A stretch of 64,000 nt of DNA from Streptomyces sp. STR69 (GTDB lineage: Bacteria > Actinomycetota > Actinomycetes > Streptomycetales > Streptomycetaceae). This document shows, piece by piece, positions 44,400-52,620 of the stretch (position 1 is the first letter of the stretch; each line of letters begins with the position of its first letter). The notes below the pieces were generated by a model. It was given only the letters and a program-made list of their open reading frames with translations. It searched no databases and was not told where the DNA came from. A program made the position numbers and the translations under genes. The stretch lies in the NCBI RefSeq assembly GCF_024519455.1, contig NZ_JALJRY010000020.1:124001-188000 (forward strand), written 5' to 3'.

Positions 44400-45000
44400 A
44401 GACCAGCCCTTTGCGGTGCGCGGCGAGGTACGCGGGCGCCCTCAGGGTGGGCACCGGCAGATCACCTCCACGCCCGGCCGCGCGGTCAGCCATACCGCTG
44501 GTGGCGCCGCTTCGCGGCCGGGCAGGACGTCCAGGGGGGCGGTGGCGTTCGCCGTTCGTGATCACGGAGGCGTACGAGTGTGCGCGGCGGGCGGCGAAAT
44601 CGTCCACCCGAGCACCCGAGGCGTGGTGAACTGCGGATCCGGCAGCGCCATGACCCGGAGCAGCACGGGCATTCGCCCTGCTACGAGGTGCAGTTGGGCG
44701 GCGAGCCGGGCACCGCCCGTCCTGGCGGCGCGAGTTCGACACGCTGCAGCATGTGGTTGAGCCGCATGGTGACGCGCGCGTACGGGACGGTCAGCTGGGA
44801 GAACGGCGCGGCGAAGATGCGGCGCGGACGGTTCACGTTGCCGCAGGCAAAGCGTCGGACCCGTAGCAGGGTCACGAGTCCGAGAAGCAACCGCAGTCCG
44901 GGCAGAGCTCACCAACAGACCGCCCCCTCGCCGTGATGTCAACCGTGCCGAACCCGACGGCCACCTTCTCGACGTCCACGTCGTCGATCCTGTCGAACAC
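44400..45000 (-). pseudogene. ISL3-family transposase remnant with several frameshifts
   Basis: Reading 5' to 3' on the minus strand across frames: FDRIDDVDVEKVAVGFGTVDITARG; then VRRFACGNVNRPRRIFAAPFSQLTVPYARVTMRLNHMLQRV; then (shift) RVMALPDPQFTTPRVLG; then (shift) VDDFAARRAHSYASVI; then (shift) LDVLPGREAAP with GVEVICRCPP and a stop. This matches the N-terminal half of ISL3 transposases (zinc-like CPGC region, RRF-C-x-N, VDDFAxRRG, LDVLPxRE). At least three frameshifts and loss of the C-terminal catalytic half make it inactive. No terminal repeats were identified. Confidence 0.85.
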
Positions 45001-45168
45001 CATCGTTTCCCGGGACCGCGGTTTGGCAGCACGGCGTCGCAGAGCCGCCGACCGGGAGCCAGTCCGTACTGGGGATGCCCCGGTGCGACTGTGCGATCGG
45101 CTCCGTTGCCGGACCTGGGAGCGGGGCCTGTCGCTCGCTGCCGTACCCGCACCCCGGACTGCCTTGGC

Positions 45169-46203
45169 TCAGCCCAGCGCGTCCATCAGAGCGGTGACAT
45201 AGGCATCCAGCCGCTCCTCCACCGCCCGCGTCGTCAGCTCCACCCTCCCGGTGTGCTGCCACGGCCGGACCACGAGTGCCACGCCACCCGTAAATGCCAG
45301 CGCGTCCAGCAAGCGCCAGTACAACCGCTCATTCGCCGTCGACGCCAGGATCCCGCCGGCCTCCTCGTACGCGTCGGCGAAGCGCAGGCCCCAGGCTGGT
45401 CCGTGCAGCATCGCGAGATTGGTGGAGCAGTGCGCCACGTCGAGGTCCGCCGGGCCCCAGGAGGTCTCCACCCAGTCGACGACCCCCGTGATCCGCGGAC
45501 CCGCCATGGATGGGGGCGACACGTCGAACAGCACGTTGCCGGGGTGGAAGTCCCGGTGCAGGAATCGCCCTTCGTAGGGCGGCGCGGGCTTACGGATCAC
45601 GTCGATCGCCGCGGCCCATGCCGCCGCGTCGGCGCCGTCTGGAGGGACGACGGCGTCGGCGGTCGTCCACGCCTTGTACTCCTGGGGCCGTTCGGCGGGT
45701 CGCAACGCATGGATCGTCACGAGTTGACGGGCCAGCAGAGGGATGCGCGCCTCCAATCCCTCATCGTCGAGCACTGTCCGGCCCGCCAGATGCGTCATGA
45801 GGAGCGACGGATGCTCGCAGTGCGAGGCGGTCGGATCAACCGCGACCGGTCCGGGAGCCGCCACACCCGTCCCCGCGAGCAGGGTGAGGGCGTCGGCCTC
45901 CCGGTTCAGCAGGCCCTCGGCGTGCTCCACGAAGAACGGGTCGGCGAAGGTCCGCAGCACCAGGTCGCGAATGTCTCCGTCCTGCGTTTCGACGGTCAGC
46001 CGCCGCATTTCGGCGGTGATGCCGCCGTGCAACGCCTCGGTTCTGACGATCCGTTCGCCGGCCTTCAGATACCGGCCCACCCAGGCCAGGGCCAACGGTC
46101 GGACGGCGCCCGCCTCATCGTGGTTGATCACCGTGCCACCCCACCATCCGGGCAGAGGGTCGCGCAAAAGCTTTTGTCGGCGACGCTCGTAGCGGTCATG
46201 CAT
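45169..46203 (-). CDS. Aminoglycoside phosphotransferase (APH)-family kinase
   Basis: 344-residue kinase of the APH/choline-kinase fold. The catalytic loop FLHRDFHPGNVLFD (about residue 220) and the Mg2+-binding ITGVVDWVETSWGPADLDVAH are intact. N-terminal motifs LALAWVGRYLKAGERIVRTEALHGGITAEMRRL and LVLRTFADPFFVEH form the nucleotide lobe. Substrate could be an aminoglycoside, macrolide or a metabolite; this larger subgroup is usually uncharacterised. ATG at 46203 is used. It sits in an accessory patch between two transposase relics, on the same strand as a chloramphenicol-phosphotransferase-like gene. Confidence 0.85.
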   Translation of the reverse strand: MHDRYERRRQKLLRDPLPGWWGGTVINHDEAGAVRPLALAWVGRYLKAGERIVRTEALHGGITAEMRRLTVETQDGDIRDLVLRTFADPFFVEHAEGLLNREADALTLLAGTGVAAPGPVAVDPTASHCEHPSLLMTHLAGRTVLDDEGLEARIPLLARQLVTIHALRPAERPQEYKAWTTADAVVPPDGADAAAWAAAIDVIRKPAPPYEGRFLHRDFHPGNVLFDVSPPSMAGPRITGVVDWVETSWGPADLDVAHCSTNLAMLHGPAWGLRFADAYEEAGGILASTANERLYWRLLDALAFTGGVALVVRPWQHTGRVELTTRAVEERLDAYVTALMDALG

Positions 46204-46453
46204 ATGTGTCGACGTCCGAACAGCGCATCCTGCCAGGCGAGTTCGTCGAGATTCATGCCCTGTACGTCGACCGCCCTGAGGCCAAGTTCCCCAAAACTGC
46301 GGCCCACTTGGACACCGCCGGTTGCGCCCTCGCTCGGACCCGGGGCGGTGACGCGGGTGGTAGCTGGCCGTCGTATCCGATGGCGGCGGCCGGTGATCGA
46401 GGAAGGCCGGTGTGGGGTGATTCGGATGGGTGGTCAGCCGACCCGTGGCTGAT

Positions 46454-47065
46454 CTACCGGGGGTTCGCCCTCAGCTTTTCGAACGCTGTGGGGGTCGGGC
46501 GATGCGGTAGGAAGTTCTTGATCTGTTGAGCGCAGTCGGCCGGACTGGCGGTGCTCGTGTCGCACTCGATGTCGTAGAGGCCGTGGGCATGGACCTGTGT
46601 GATCTGGCGCGCGGCCAGGCCCGGTGGACGGTCCCCGCGCTCTTGCTCGCGCCGCTGCAGTTCCGGCAAGGGGCAGCGCACGCCGACCAGTACCACGTCT
46701 TCGGGGGCGAATAGGGCGACGCAGTCGAGCAGACGCCACTGCTCACTCAAGACGTGGTCGACCACGATGTTGTTGCCGCCCGCAGCCATGCCGGCGACCG
46801 CGCGGTGGAAGCCCATCCAGGTGCGCCTGAGCATGGCGGGCACTTCGTCCGGTGCGATGTCCCGCCGCGCCCGCATGGCATGAAAGGCGTCCACCGGCAT
46901 GTGGAAGTACGTGTCGTCCAGGATTGGGAGGAGCTCCTTGGCGATACTCGACTTCCCCGAACTGGATGTGCCGTTCAAGAAGATGATCAGTCCGCCGGAT
47001 GGCTGCGAAGCTCTCGCCGAGCCCGCAATCCGGTGGGAATCAGCTTCTGTTGGAGCTGCCATCAT
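46454..47065 (-). CDS. Chloramphenicol phosphotransferase-like P-loop kinase
   Basis: 203-residue protein of the CPT family, which phosphorylates the primary hydroxyl of chloramphenicol in producers. Walker A GTSSSGKSS (32-40) is followed by FHMPVDAFHAMR, with the conserved Asp in the position of the CPT catalytic base, and NNIVVDHVLSE, VLVGVRCPLPELQRREQERGDRPPGLAARQ (lid Arg residues). The true substrate is uncertain because many CPT-like kinases lack chloramphenicol activity. ATG at 47065, or the next ATG, follows GGGGGAAG. A longer open frame upstream is an IstB relic, not part of this gene. Confidence 0.85.
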   Translation of the reverse strand: MMAAPTEADSHRIAGSARASQPSGGLIIFLNGTSSSGKSSIAKELLPILDDTYFHMPVDAFHAMRARRDIAPDEVPAMLRRTWMGFHRAVAGMAAGGNNIVVDHVLSEQWRLLDCVALFAPEDVVLVGVRCPLPELQRREQERGDRPPGLAARQITQVHAHGLYDIECDTSTASPADCAQQIKNFLPHRPTPTAFEKLRANPR

Positions 47066-47154
47066 CTTCCCCCGCTCTGTGCGCTGCCTGTATCCGATCA
47101 TGATGCGTGGTCGGTCTTCGGCGTGTATGGGCGCCCATACGGTGGCCGATTTAT

Positions 47155-47300
47155 CGGCTGCGATGGCCTGTTGACGCGCTCTGGTGTGAGCGAGTCGGTG
47201 GGAGTCGCTGCCAGTTTCGATGATGTTGCCGTCGAAGGTGAGGCGGTCCACGAGTCCACGACGGCCGCGCAGAGCCGGGCCCGGGTCGAGGAACCCGCCA
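47155..47300 (-). pseudogene. IstB (IS21 helper ATPase) C-terminal remnant
   Basis: One frame reads RLCAAVVD; after a shift the adjacent frame continues VDRLTFDGNIIETGSDSHRLAHTRARQQAIA. Together these give the C-terminal end of Streptomyces IstB proteins (RLCAAIVDRLTF-x-G-x-IIETGT-x-SYRLAHTRA). The shift is explained by a small duplication of GTGGAC. Only about 45 codons survive, upstream of the CPT-like gene. Confidence 0.8.
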
Positions 47301-47425
47301 AGTCCGACTGACACTTGCGGGCCCACCTCGACCGCCCTCCGCCCCAGCTTTGAACCTCGGCTGATCTCCTCGTGCCGGCCCGGCTTCATCGCGAGGATTG
47401 TGGACACCACCGAGCACGATCGACC

Positions 47426-47974
47426 TCAGTCGGACAGCGAGGCCGGGGACCACGTGCCGAACCACTGCTCGGCGCCCCAATCCTCATACCGTTGGACCTC
47501 GGTGAACCCCAGCTTCGCCGCGAGGCGCATCGAGCGCTCGTTGGCGGTCTGGGTGGTGAGCACCACCGGCTCCCCGGGCAGCGCTCCGGTGCACCAGCCG
47601 AGTGCCGCCGTGCACGCCTCCGCGGCGTACCCGTGTCCCCACGCCTGCGGCAGGAACATGTAGCCGAGCTCGGCCTCCGAGGTACCGGGGCAGACGTGGA
47701 CGGGATGCTTCGGGTCGCGCCGGTCGAGCGTGACGATCCCGATCATCGTCCCATCGAGATCGACCACGAAGAGGCCTGGGCGCCGCCTGGGCTCCTCGGG
47801 CACCGCACGCTCGAACTCGTCACGCTGTCGAGGGCCGCCGATGTAGGTGCCCACCTCCGTCGAGGTGAACAGCTCGATGACCGCCGCTCGGTCCCGGGCC
47901 TCGGGCTCACGGAGCACGAGCCTCTCGGTCCTGATCGGGGCAGGTGGCCAGGCGACAGGTCCCAACTCAGTCAT
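47426..47974 (-). CDS. GNAT-family N-acetyltransferase (RimJ/RimL type)
   Basis: 182-residue acetyltransferase: IRTERLVLREPEARDRAAVIELF at the N-terminus, GLFVVDLDGTMIGIVTLDRRD, EAELGYMFLPQAWGHGYAAEACTAAL (acetyl-CoA-binding motif A with Q-x-x-G-x-G/A) and LTTQTANERSMRLAAKLGFTEVQRYEDW (motif B). This is the RimJ/RimL-like layout that acetylates protein N-termini or small amines. ATG at 47974 starts just before the conserved IRTERL; the ribosome site is weak. It is the last gene of the minus-strand accessory group. Confidence 0.88.
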   Translation of the reverse strand: MTELGPVAWPPAPIRTERLVLREPEARDRAAVIELFTSTEVGTYIGGPRQRDEFERAVPEEPRRRPGLFVVDLDGTMIGIVTLDRRDPKHPVHVCPGTSEAELGYMFLPQAWGHGYAAEACTAALGWCTGALPGEPVVLTTQTANERSMRLAAKLGFTEVQRYEDWGAEQWFGTWSPASLSD

Positions 47975-48218
47975 GCGGGCCAGCCAATCAGCAGGCTCGA
48001 CAGCGATCAATCTCCGCGGACCGATCAACTCGCCTGCCCGGGCCCGTCCTTCTTCTCTCGCATCCCCTCCGACGAACCGCAACCGGCACTGCTTCGCCCT
48101 GCGGGTTTGAGCGCACTGTTCGCCCAGAGCATCGACAGGGTCCAGCCGACGTCGGGCCCGGTGCCGGACGCGGCGGCACCGTCCGCCTGCTCGCCCGGCG
48201 GCATCCCTTCCGCGCGGG

Positions 48219-50120
48219 TCAGTGGGCCAGTTTGCGGCACAGCAGGGCCGCTGGACCCGGCGAGCTGCCGGTGCGGGTGGTGTAGGCGATGCCTGCGGCG
48301 TACTCGTCGTCCGCGCACTGGCCCTTGTAGTCGCTGGTGGCGAAGTCACCGCCGCCGGCGTCGCTGGGCCGGTTGTCGGAGCGGTCGAACCACACCGTGC
48401 GCCCCGCGCCCGCCAGCGCGGTACCGGCGGGCGCGCACAGGGCCGCCGACGTCCGTGTGCCCCGGTGGCTGTAGCCGATGAGGAACTGGCCCTGGGCGCA
48501 CTGGAGTTTGGTGTATCCGGAGGCCCAGTCGCCGCCCTGGGGAACGTTGCGTTCGTCGGTGACGACCGACTGGGCGCCGTCCGCGGCACGCAGGCCGCCC
48601 GCGGTGACGTCCGTGCACAGTCCCCGACCCGAGGTGTGCCCGAGGCCGATCAGCCGCAGGCCGTCCGGGCAGGCCGCCTTGGAGGCGCCCGGGTCCCAGT
48701 CGCCGGTGGCGCGCACCCGTACCGACTGGACGTAGTCGCCGTGGTCGGTGGCGAGCATCTGCCAGGAGGGGACCGGGGTGACCGGACCGCTGAGCGAGGC
48801 GGCGGACATCAGCCGCTGCCACCCGGTGGAGCGCCAGTCCGCGTCGTCCAGGAGGCCGTGCCGGGTGCCGTCCGTGTCGTAGCGCAGCAGGGCCCAGTCG
48901 TCGTGGCCCTGCCAGCCGACCAGAGGCCAGTAGGCGAAGTCGGCGTCGTGGTCGGCGAAGTAGTCGGTCGCATTGCCGAACCAGGTGCGCGCCGCGGCGT
49001 TGGTCTCGCCCGCTCCGATGCCGAACTCGCTGATCCACACGGGGGCGGTGTAATGCTTGCCGCTGTCCTGGGAGACGAAGAACGCCTCGTCGTACAGGGC
49101 CTGGAACAGTGCGTCGCGACTGAGATCCTGGTAGCGGGGGTCACTGGTTTCGCCGATGCCGGTGGCACCGCTGTGGTGGGGGCCGGTGTAGCCGTAGAAG
49201 TGGGCCGAGTAGACGAGTTTGTGAGCGGCCACGAGAGTGTGCGACAGCGTGCGTGCGGGGGTGAGCAGGGGGCGGCCGTGGGCGAATCCGTCGATGGGCA
49301 GGCCGGTCCAGTTGATGCCCTCGATGACGATGAGCAGATTCGGGTCGGCCTCGGTGAGGATACGGTCGGCGGCGAGTTGAGCGGCGGCGTACCAGTCGTG
49401 CTCGTCTCCCCCTCCCCAGTTGGGGTCGTCCAAGATGTCACGGCGTACCTCGTTGTAGAGGTCGGCTCCCACGACACGGGGGTCGGCGGCGTAGCGGCGA
49501 GCCATGAACACCCAGTCGTCCGCCCACTGTTGGGTCGACTGGCTGCTGTTCCACCGCTCGTTGCCGTCGATCCCGCAACACCAACGGGACGTGTTGGTGT
49601 GGTTGTTCAGAATGACGGCGAAGTCGGCCGACGTCAGGGCCGAGACCACCGCGTCGAACACCTGGAGCGGCGTCCGGCCGCGCAACTGCGGGTTGGCTGC
49701 CACGGCGGCGTCCGGTACGGCGGTGGTGTCGTGGATCATCTCGTTGGAGAACGGCAGCCGGATGCTGTTGATGCCCAACTGGTGGAAGTCCGCCATCAGT
49801 TGAGCCAGGGGCACGCGGTCGAGGCCCAGGGGGATGCCGTAGGAGATCTGCCCGGCGTGGTGATTGGCACTGTCGGCCTCGCTGCCACTGCCCGTCCAAG
49901 AGCCCTGGGCGCCGTCCCAGTTGGCGGACTTCAGCCGGAAGCGGTTGCCGTTCGCGTCGACGATGTAGCGCCCGCGCGTGGACAGGGGCGGCTGCCAGGA
50001 ACCCGCGGTGGCGGCGGCTGCGGTGGTGTCCGCCGGCGCCGCGGAGGCTGCTCTGGGGGAAGGGAACAGCAGGGAGACACCTATGACGATTAGTGTCAGG
50101 TACCGGACAAGTTTGGTCAT
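48219..50120 (-). CDS. Secreted glycoside hydrolase family 5 cellulase-like enzyme
   Basis: 633-residue exported glycosidase. A signal peptide (MTKLVRYLTLIVIGVSLLF then ASAAPA near residue 28) is followed by a GH5 barrel (about 40-435): SIRLPFSNEM, VILNNHTNTSRWCCG, acid/base Glu224 in ADLYNEVR, VYSAHFYGYTG and nucleophile Glu365 in VWISEFGIG. The C-terminal ~185 residues contain repeated Cys-bearing units (ACPDGLRLIGLGHTSG, CAQGQFLIGYSHRG, CADDEYAAGIAYT), a probable carbohydrate- or surface-binding module. It degrades beta-glucans outside the cell. ATG at 50120 follows GGAGGG. A CebR-like operator lies 37 bases upstream, suggesting induction by cello-oligosaccharides. Confidence 0.92.
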   Translation of the reverse strand: MTKLVRYLTLIVIGVSLLFPSPRAASAAPADTTAAAATAGSWQPPLSTRGRYIVDANGNRFRLKSANWDGAQGSWTGSGSEADSANHHAGQISYGIPLGLDRVPLAQLMADFHQLGINSIRLPFSNEMIHDTTAVPDAAVAANPQLRGRTPLQVFDAVVSALTSADFAVILNNHTNTSRWCCGIDGNERWNSSQSTQQWADDWVFMARRYAADPRVVGADLYNEVRRDILDDPNWGGGDEHDWYAAAQLAADRILTEADPNLLIVIEGINWTGLPIDGFAHGRPLLTPARTLSHTLVAAHKLVYSAHFYGYTGPHHSGATGIGETSDPRYQDLSRDALFQALYDEAFFVSQDSGKHYTAPVWISEFGIGAGETNAAARTWFGNATDYFADHDADFAYWPLVGWQGHDDWALLRYDTDGTRHGLLDDADWRSTGWQRLMSAASLSGPVTPVPSWQMLATDHGDYVQSVRVRATGDWDPGASKAACPDGLRLIGLGHTSGRGLCTDVTAGGLRAADGAQSVVTDERNVPQGGDWASGYTKLQCAQGQFLIGYSHRGTRTSAALCAPAGTALAGAGRTVWFDRSDNRPSDAGGGDFATSDYKGQCADDEYAAGIAYTTRTGSSPGPAALLCRKLAH

Positions 50121-50156
50121 GGGGGTGCCCTCCGCGCCGATACCGATCCCGTCAGA

Positions 50157-50170
50157 TGGCAGCGCTCCCG
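50157..50170. promoter_or_regulatory. CebR-like operator upstream of the GH5 gene
   Basis: TGGCAGCGCTCCCG matches 12 of 14 positions of the CebR palindrome TGGGAGCGCTCCCA, with the central AGCGCT intact. CebR represses cellulose-utilisation genes in Streptomyces. The position just upstream of a cellulase start fits repression. Confidence 0.65.
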
Positions 50171-50307
50171 AAGTCCCGCGGCAGCCGCCCGGGGGAGACT
50201 ACCTGCGGCCTGCGGGCTCGTCGACGGACAAAGCGCGCAGTCGACTTCGGCATCGTGAACCGGGGTGACAAGGCCGGCCGGACGTGACCGCCGACCGCCG
50301 GAAAGCG

Positions 50308-50339
50308 GGCCGGACAGCGGAGACCGACACTGTCCGGCC
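50308..50339. terminator. Stem-loop between the PIG-L and GH5 genes
   Basis: GGCCGGACAG (50308-50317) pairs perfectly with CTGTCCGGCC (50330-50339) around a 12-base loop. It lies downstream of the PIG-L gene and upstream of the GH5 promoter, both on the minus strand. The rest of the 360-base gap holds no gene. Confidence 0.55.
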
Positions 50340-50480
50340 GACAGCTGTGCGAGCGGCGGCATCTGAGGGGCTGGCGCCTCAACACCACCTGGTATTAATC
50401 CAGTTGGGCGGGAACCCGGTTGGTATCGCCCACCACCCACCGGGTCCTGAACGGAGGTGAGGAGCTCGCCGCAGGGCGGA

Positions 50481-51317
50481 TCAGCGCAGTCCGGCGAAGA
50501 GGTCGCTCTCGGGTACGGCCGTGCCGGTGGTGTCCCGGACACGTACGAAGGTCTCGACGCCCATCAGCTCGCCGAACCTCTCCTTGCCCATCTTGAGGAA
50601 GAAGATGTTGTCGCCCTGACTGGCGTGCGCGGCCAGCGAGTCGAACTTCTGACCGCTGAACGCGGTGGCGTCCACCCACGTGGTGATCTCGTCGTCGGGG
50701 AGGCCGATCTCGGCCATCGCGGCGGCCTCGGCGGGATCCGGCTGCGGCATGTCCGGGTGGAACTCGCGGATGATCTCGCCGAACCGCTGCATCGTCGAGC
50801 GGGGCATCGTGGTCCAGTACACCTTCGGTGTCAGTTCGGTTGTCATCTCCAGCGCTGCCATCGTGATGCGGTGGGCCTGGATGTGGTCGGGGTGGCCGTA
50901 GAAGCCGTTTTCGTCGTAGGTGACGACCACATCGGGTCGGTAGTGCCGCATGAGTTCTGCGAGTCGGGCCGCGCCCTCCTGTACAGGGGTCTGCCAGAAG
51001 GATCCGGGGGCGTCGTTGCTGGGCCAGCCCATCATCCCGGAGTCGGCGTAGTCCAGCAGTTCCAGATCGCTGATCTTCAGGACCTCACAGCTTGCTTCGA
51101 GTTCTTGACGGCGCATCAGGGCGACCGCCGCCGGATCGTGGCCGGGATCGCCCGGCTTGACACCTCCCGGTCCGTCACCGCAAGAGCCGTCGGTACAGGT
51201 CACGAGAACCGTGCGGATGCCTTCCGCCGCGTACTGCGCGAGGACCCCTCCGGTTGAGGTGGCCTCGTCGTCGGGGTGGGCGTGCACTGCCATCAGCGTC
51301 AAAGGCCGGCCAGTCAT
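50481..51317 (-). CDS. PIG-L/LmbE-family deacetylase (MshB/Mca-like)
   Basis: 278-residue zinc amidohydrolase. AHPDDE (13-18) and the later YGHPDH give the zinc ligands of MshB/Mca enzymes; TCTDGSCGDGPGG and SFWQTPVQEGAARLAELMRHYRPDVVVTYDENG are typical. MshB deacetylates a mycothiol precursor and Mca cleaves mycothiol S-conjugates; either, or a secondary role, is possible. The C-terminal third (ITTWVDATAFSGQKFDSLAAHASQGDNIFFL) fits the family. ATG at 51317 follows a good AGGAGG; the upstream frame is not coding. It is monocistronic. Confidence 0.9.
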   Translation of the reverse strand: MTGRPLTLMAVHAHPDDEATSTGGVLAQYAAEGIRTVLVTCTDGSCGDGPGGVKPGDPGHDPAAVALMRRQELEASCEVLKISDLELLDYADSGMMGWPSNDAPGSFWQTPVQEGAARLAELMRHYRPDVVVTYDENGFYGHPDHIQAHRITMAALEMTTELTPKVYWTTMPRSTMQRFGEIIREFHPDMPQPDPAEAAAMAEIGLPDDEITTWVDATAFSGQKFDSLAAHASQGDNIFFLKMGKERFGELMGVETFVRVRDTTGTAVPESDLFAGLR

Positions 51318-51774
51318 GAAACAGTCCTCCTGCAGAAATACGTCGTGGTCCGCGTAGCGCGGCGGGCGTACCGCGATTCTGGGGCCCGGATCCGTGCGGG
51401 GCGGACGACATCGCGGTCTCCGTGTCTCCGCCCGAACGGCGCCGGTCCCTCGCCCGATGCAACCGTGCCGGCCGGACCGTGTGTTCCCGGAGAGCTGCTT
51501 CGCCTTCCAGCCGGGGGTGAAGTCGAGCGAGGGCAGGCGTGTGATCCGGTCGGGTTGGTGGGACGGGACTTGACCGCTGCCGGGCGTGGCGGGGTGTCCG
51601 GTATCGGTGTCCTTCAGCGGGGTGCGGATGAGGGGGCGGTGTGCCCGGTAGTGAGGTGATGGGCGCGTCAAATTCTCGACGCGGACCCGTACTTCGCCCA
51701 GGGCGGACCCTGCGACCAGGGCCGCGGTCCGGCCGGGGTGAGGGTGTCGATTGGACAGGAGACCGTCGGGTCTG

Positions 51775-51860
51775 GGGCCAGGGCGGGCAAGTCCACCACC
51801 ATGCGGATGCTCAGGGGCCTGGACGCACCAACCGGCGGTAGGGCTCTCGGCGTACCGTCA
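51775..51860 (+). pseudogene. ABC-transporter ATPase fragment (Walker A)
   Basis: A short plus-strand stretch reads GARAGKSTTMRMLRGLDAPTGGRALGV. This closely follows the Walker A region of antibiotic-type ABC exporters (GPNGAGKSTTMR-x-LLGLD-x-PT-x-G-x-A). No other part of the gene is present within 51318-51996, which otherwise holds no convincing gene. Confidence 0.6.
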
Positions 51861-51996
51861 GGAGTTCGCGCGCCGTAGTGCGTACAGCGTTGCGCCGTGT
51901 TGGTCTTCCAGGGTTTTCCGTTGGGGCTCGGGAACGGCAGGGCCAGGACGTGGAGCGTGTGGCCGTCCGGGCACGCCATGGCGTCACCGTTGGCGG

Positions 51997-52408
51997 TCAG
52001 GGGCGGTGCCAGCGAGAGGTGCCGGAGGCGGGGTCCAGGAAGGTGAGTGTGCCCTGGTCGGTGTACTTCGTGGCGCGGGTGGGGACGCAGACCGTGCCGC
52101 CGGTGAGGACGGGGCCCTTTGAACTGACCTGGGTTCCCATGTCGCGGGTCCAGCGGCGACGGCCGGTGGCGGCGTCGAAGACCTGGACGACATAGGAGCC
52201 GGTCAGTTCGGGGAACTTGTTGCCCCCGGCCAGGACGGTGTCGCCGGAGACGAGGAGGGGATTCCGTACCAGGTCGATGTCGGTGTCCGACTGCCAGCGC
52301 ACACGGCCGGTCGACGCGTCGATGGCGGCGAGGGTGCTGCGGTACTGGTCCCCGTAGCGGCGAACCGCCGTGTACAGCGTGCCGCCGGCCCGCTCAAGAT
52401 TGCCATCA
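51997..52408 (-). pseudogene. PQQ-type beta-propeller fragment (C-terminal)
   Basis: Frame reading GTLYTAVRRYGDQYRSTLAAIDASTGRVRWQ, LVSGDTVLAGGNKF, SYVVQVFDAATGRRRWTRD, GGTVCVPTRAT and LTFLDPASGTSRWHRP then stop. These are two to three blades of a PQQ-like repeat (A-x-D-x-x-TG-x-x-xW). The N-terminal blades, kinase or signal sequence usually present are missing; sequence homology ends at about 52408. Confidence 0.7.
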
Positions 52409-52497
52409 CCCACAGTCGTGGGTGATTTGCGGTGGACGACGCTGCGGTACTGGGCCGGGTCAGGCCTCGAAGTGGCCCTGTTTGCCCTGTTTGGCCT

Positions 52498-52548
52498 GTG
52501 TGGGCGGCCTGCTCGGCCGGGCTGCTCGGCCGAGCAGGCCGCCCACAC
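52498..52548. terminator. Perfect 22-pair hairpin
   Basis: Positions 52498-52519 and 52527-52548 are perfect inverted copies with a 7-base loop (GGCTGCT). The element lies 72 bases after the stop of the discoidin-domain gene (minus strand) and just before the propeller relic. It is G/C-rich without a T-tract. It is most likely a Streptomyces-type terminator, though it could be a leftover transposon or attenuator structure. Confidence 0.6.
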
Positions 52549-52620
52549 TGCCCGCGGCCTGATCAATCGGCCACGGTGCCGGTGACGGTTCCTCGAACTC
52601 GCCGGTGCGGCGCCGGGGCT

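Noticed and set aside
45251..45577. Plus-strand open frames opposite the APH gene
   Set aside because: Antisense to a gene with intact HRDFHPGN motif; no family features.
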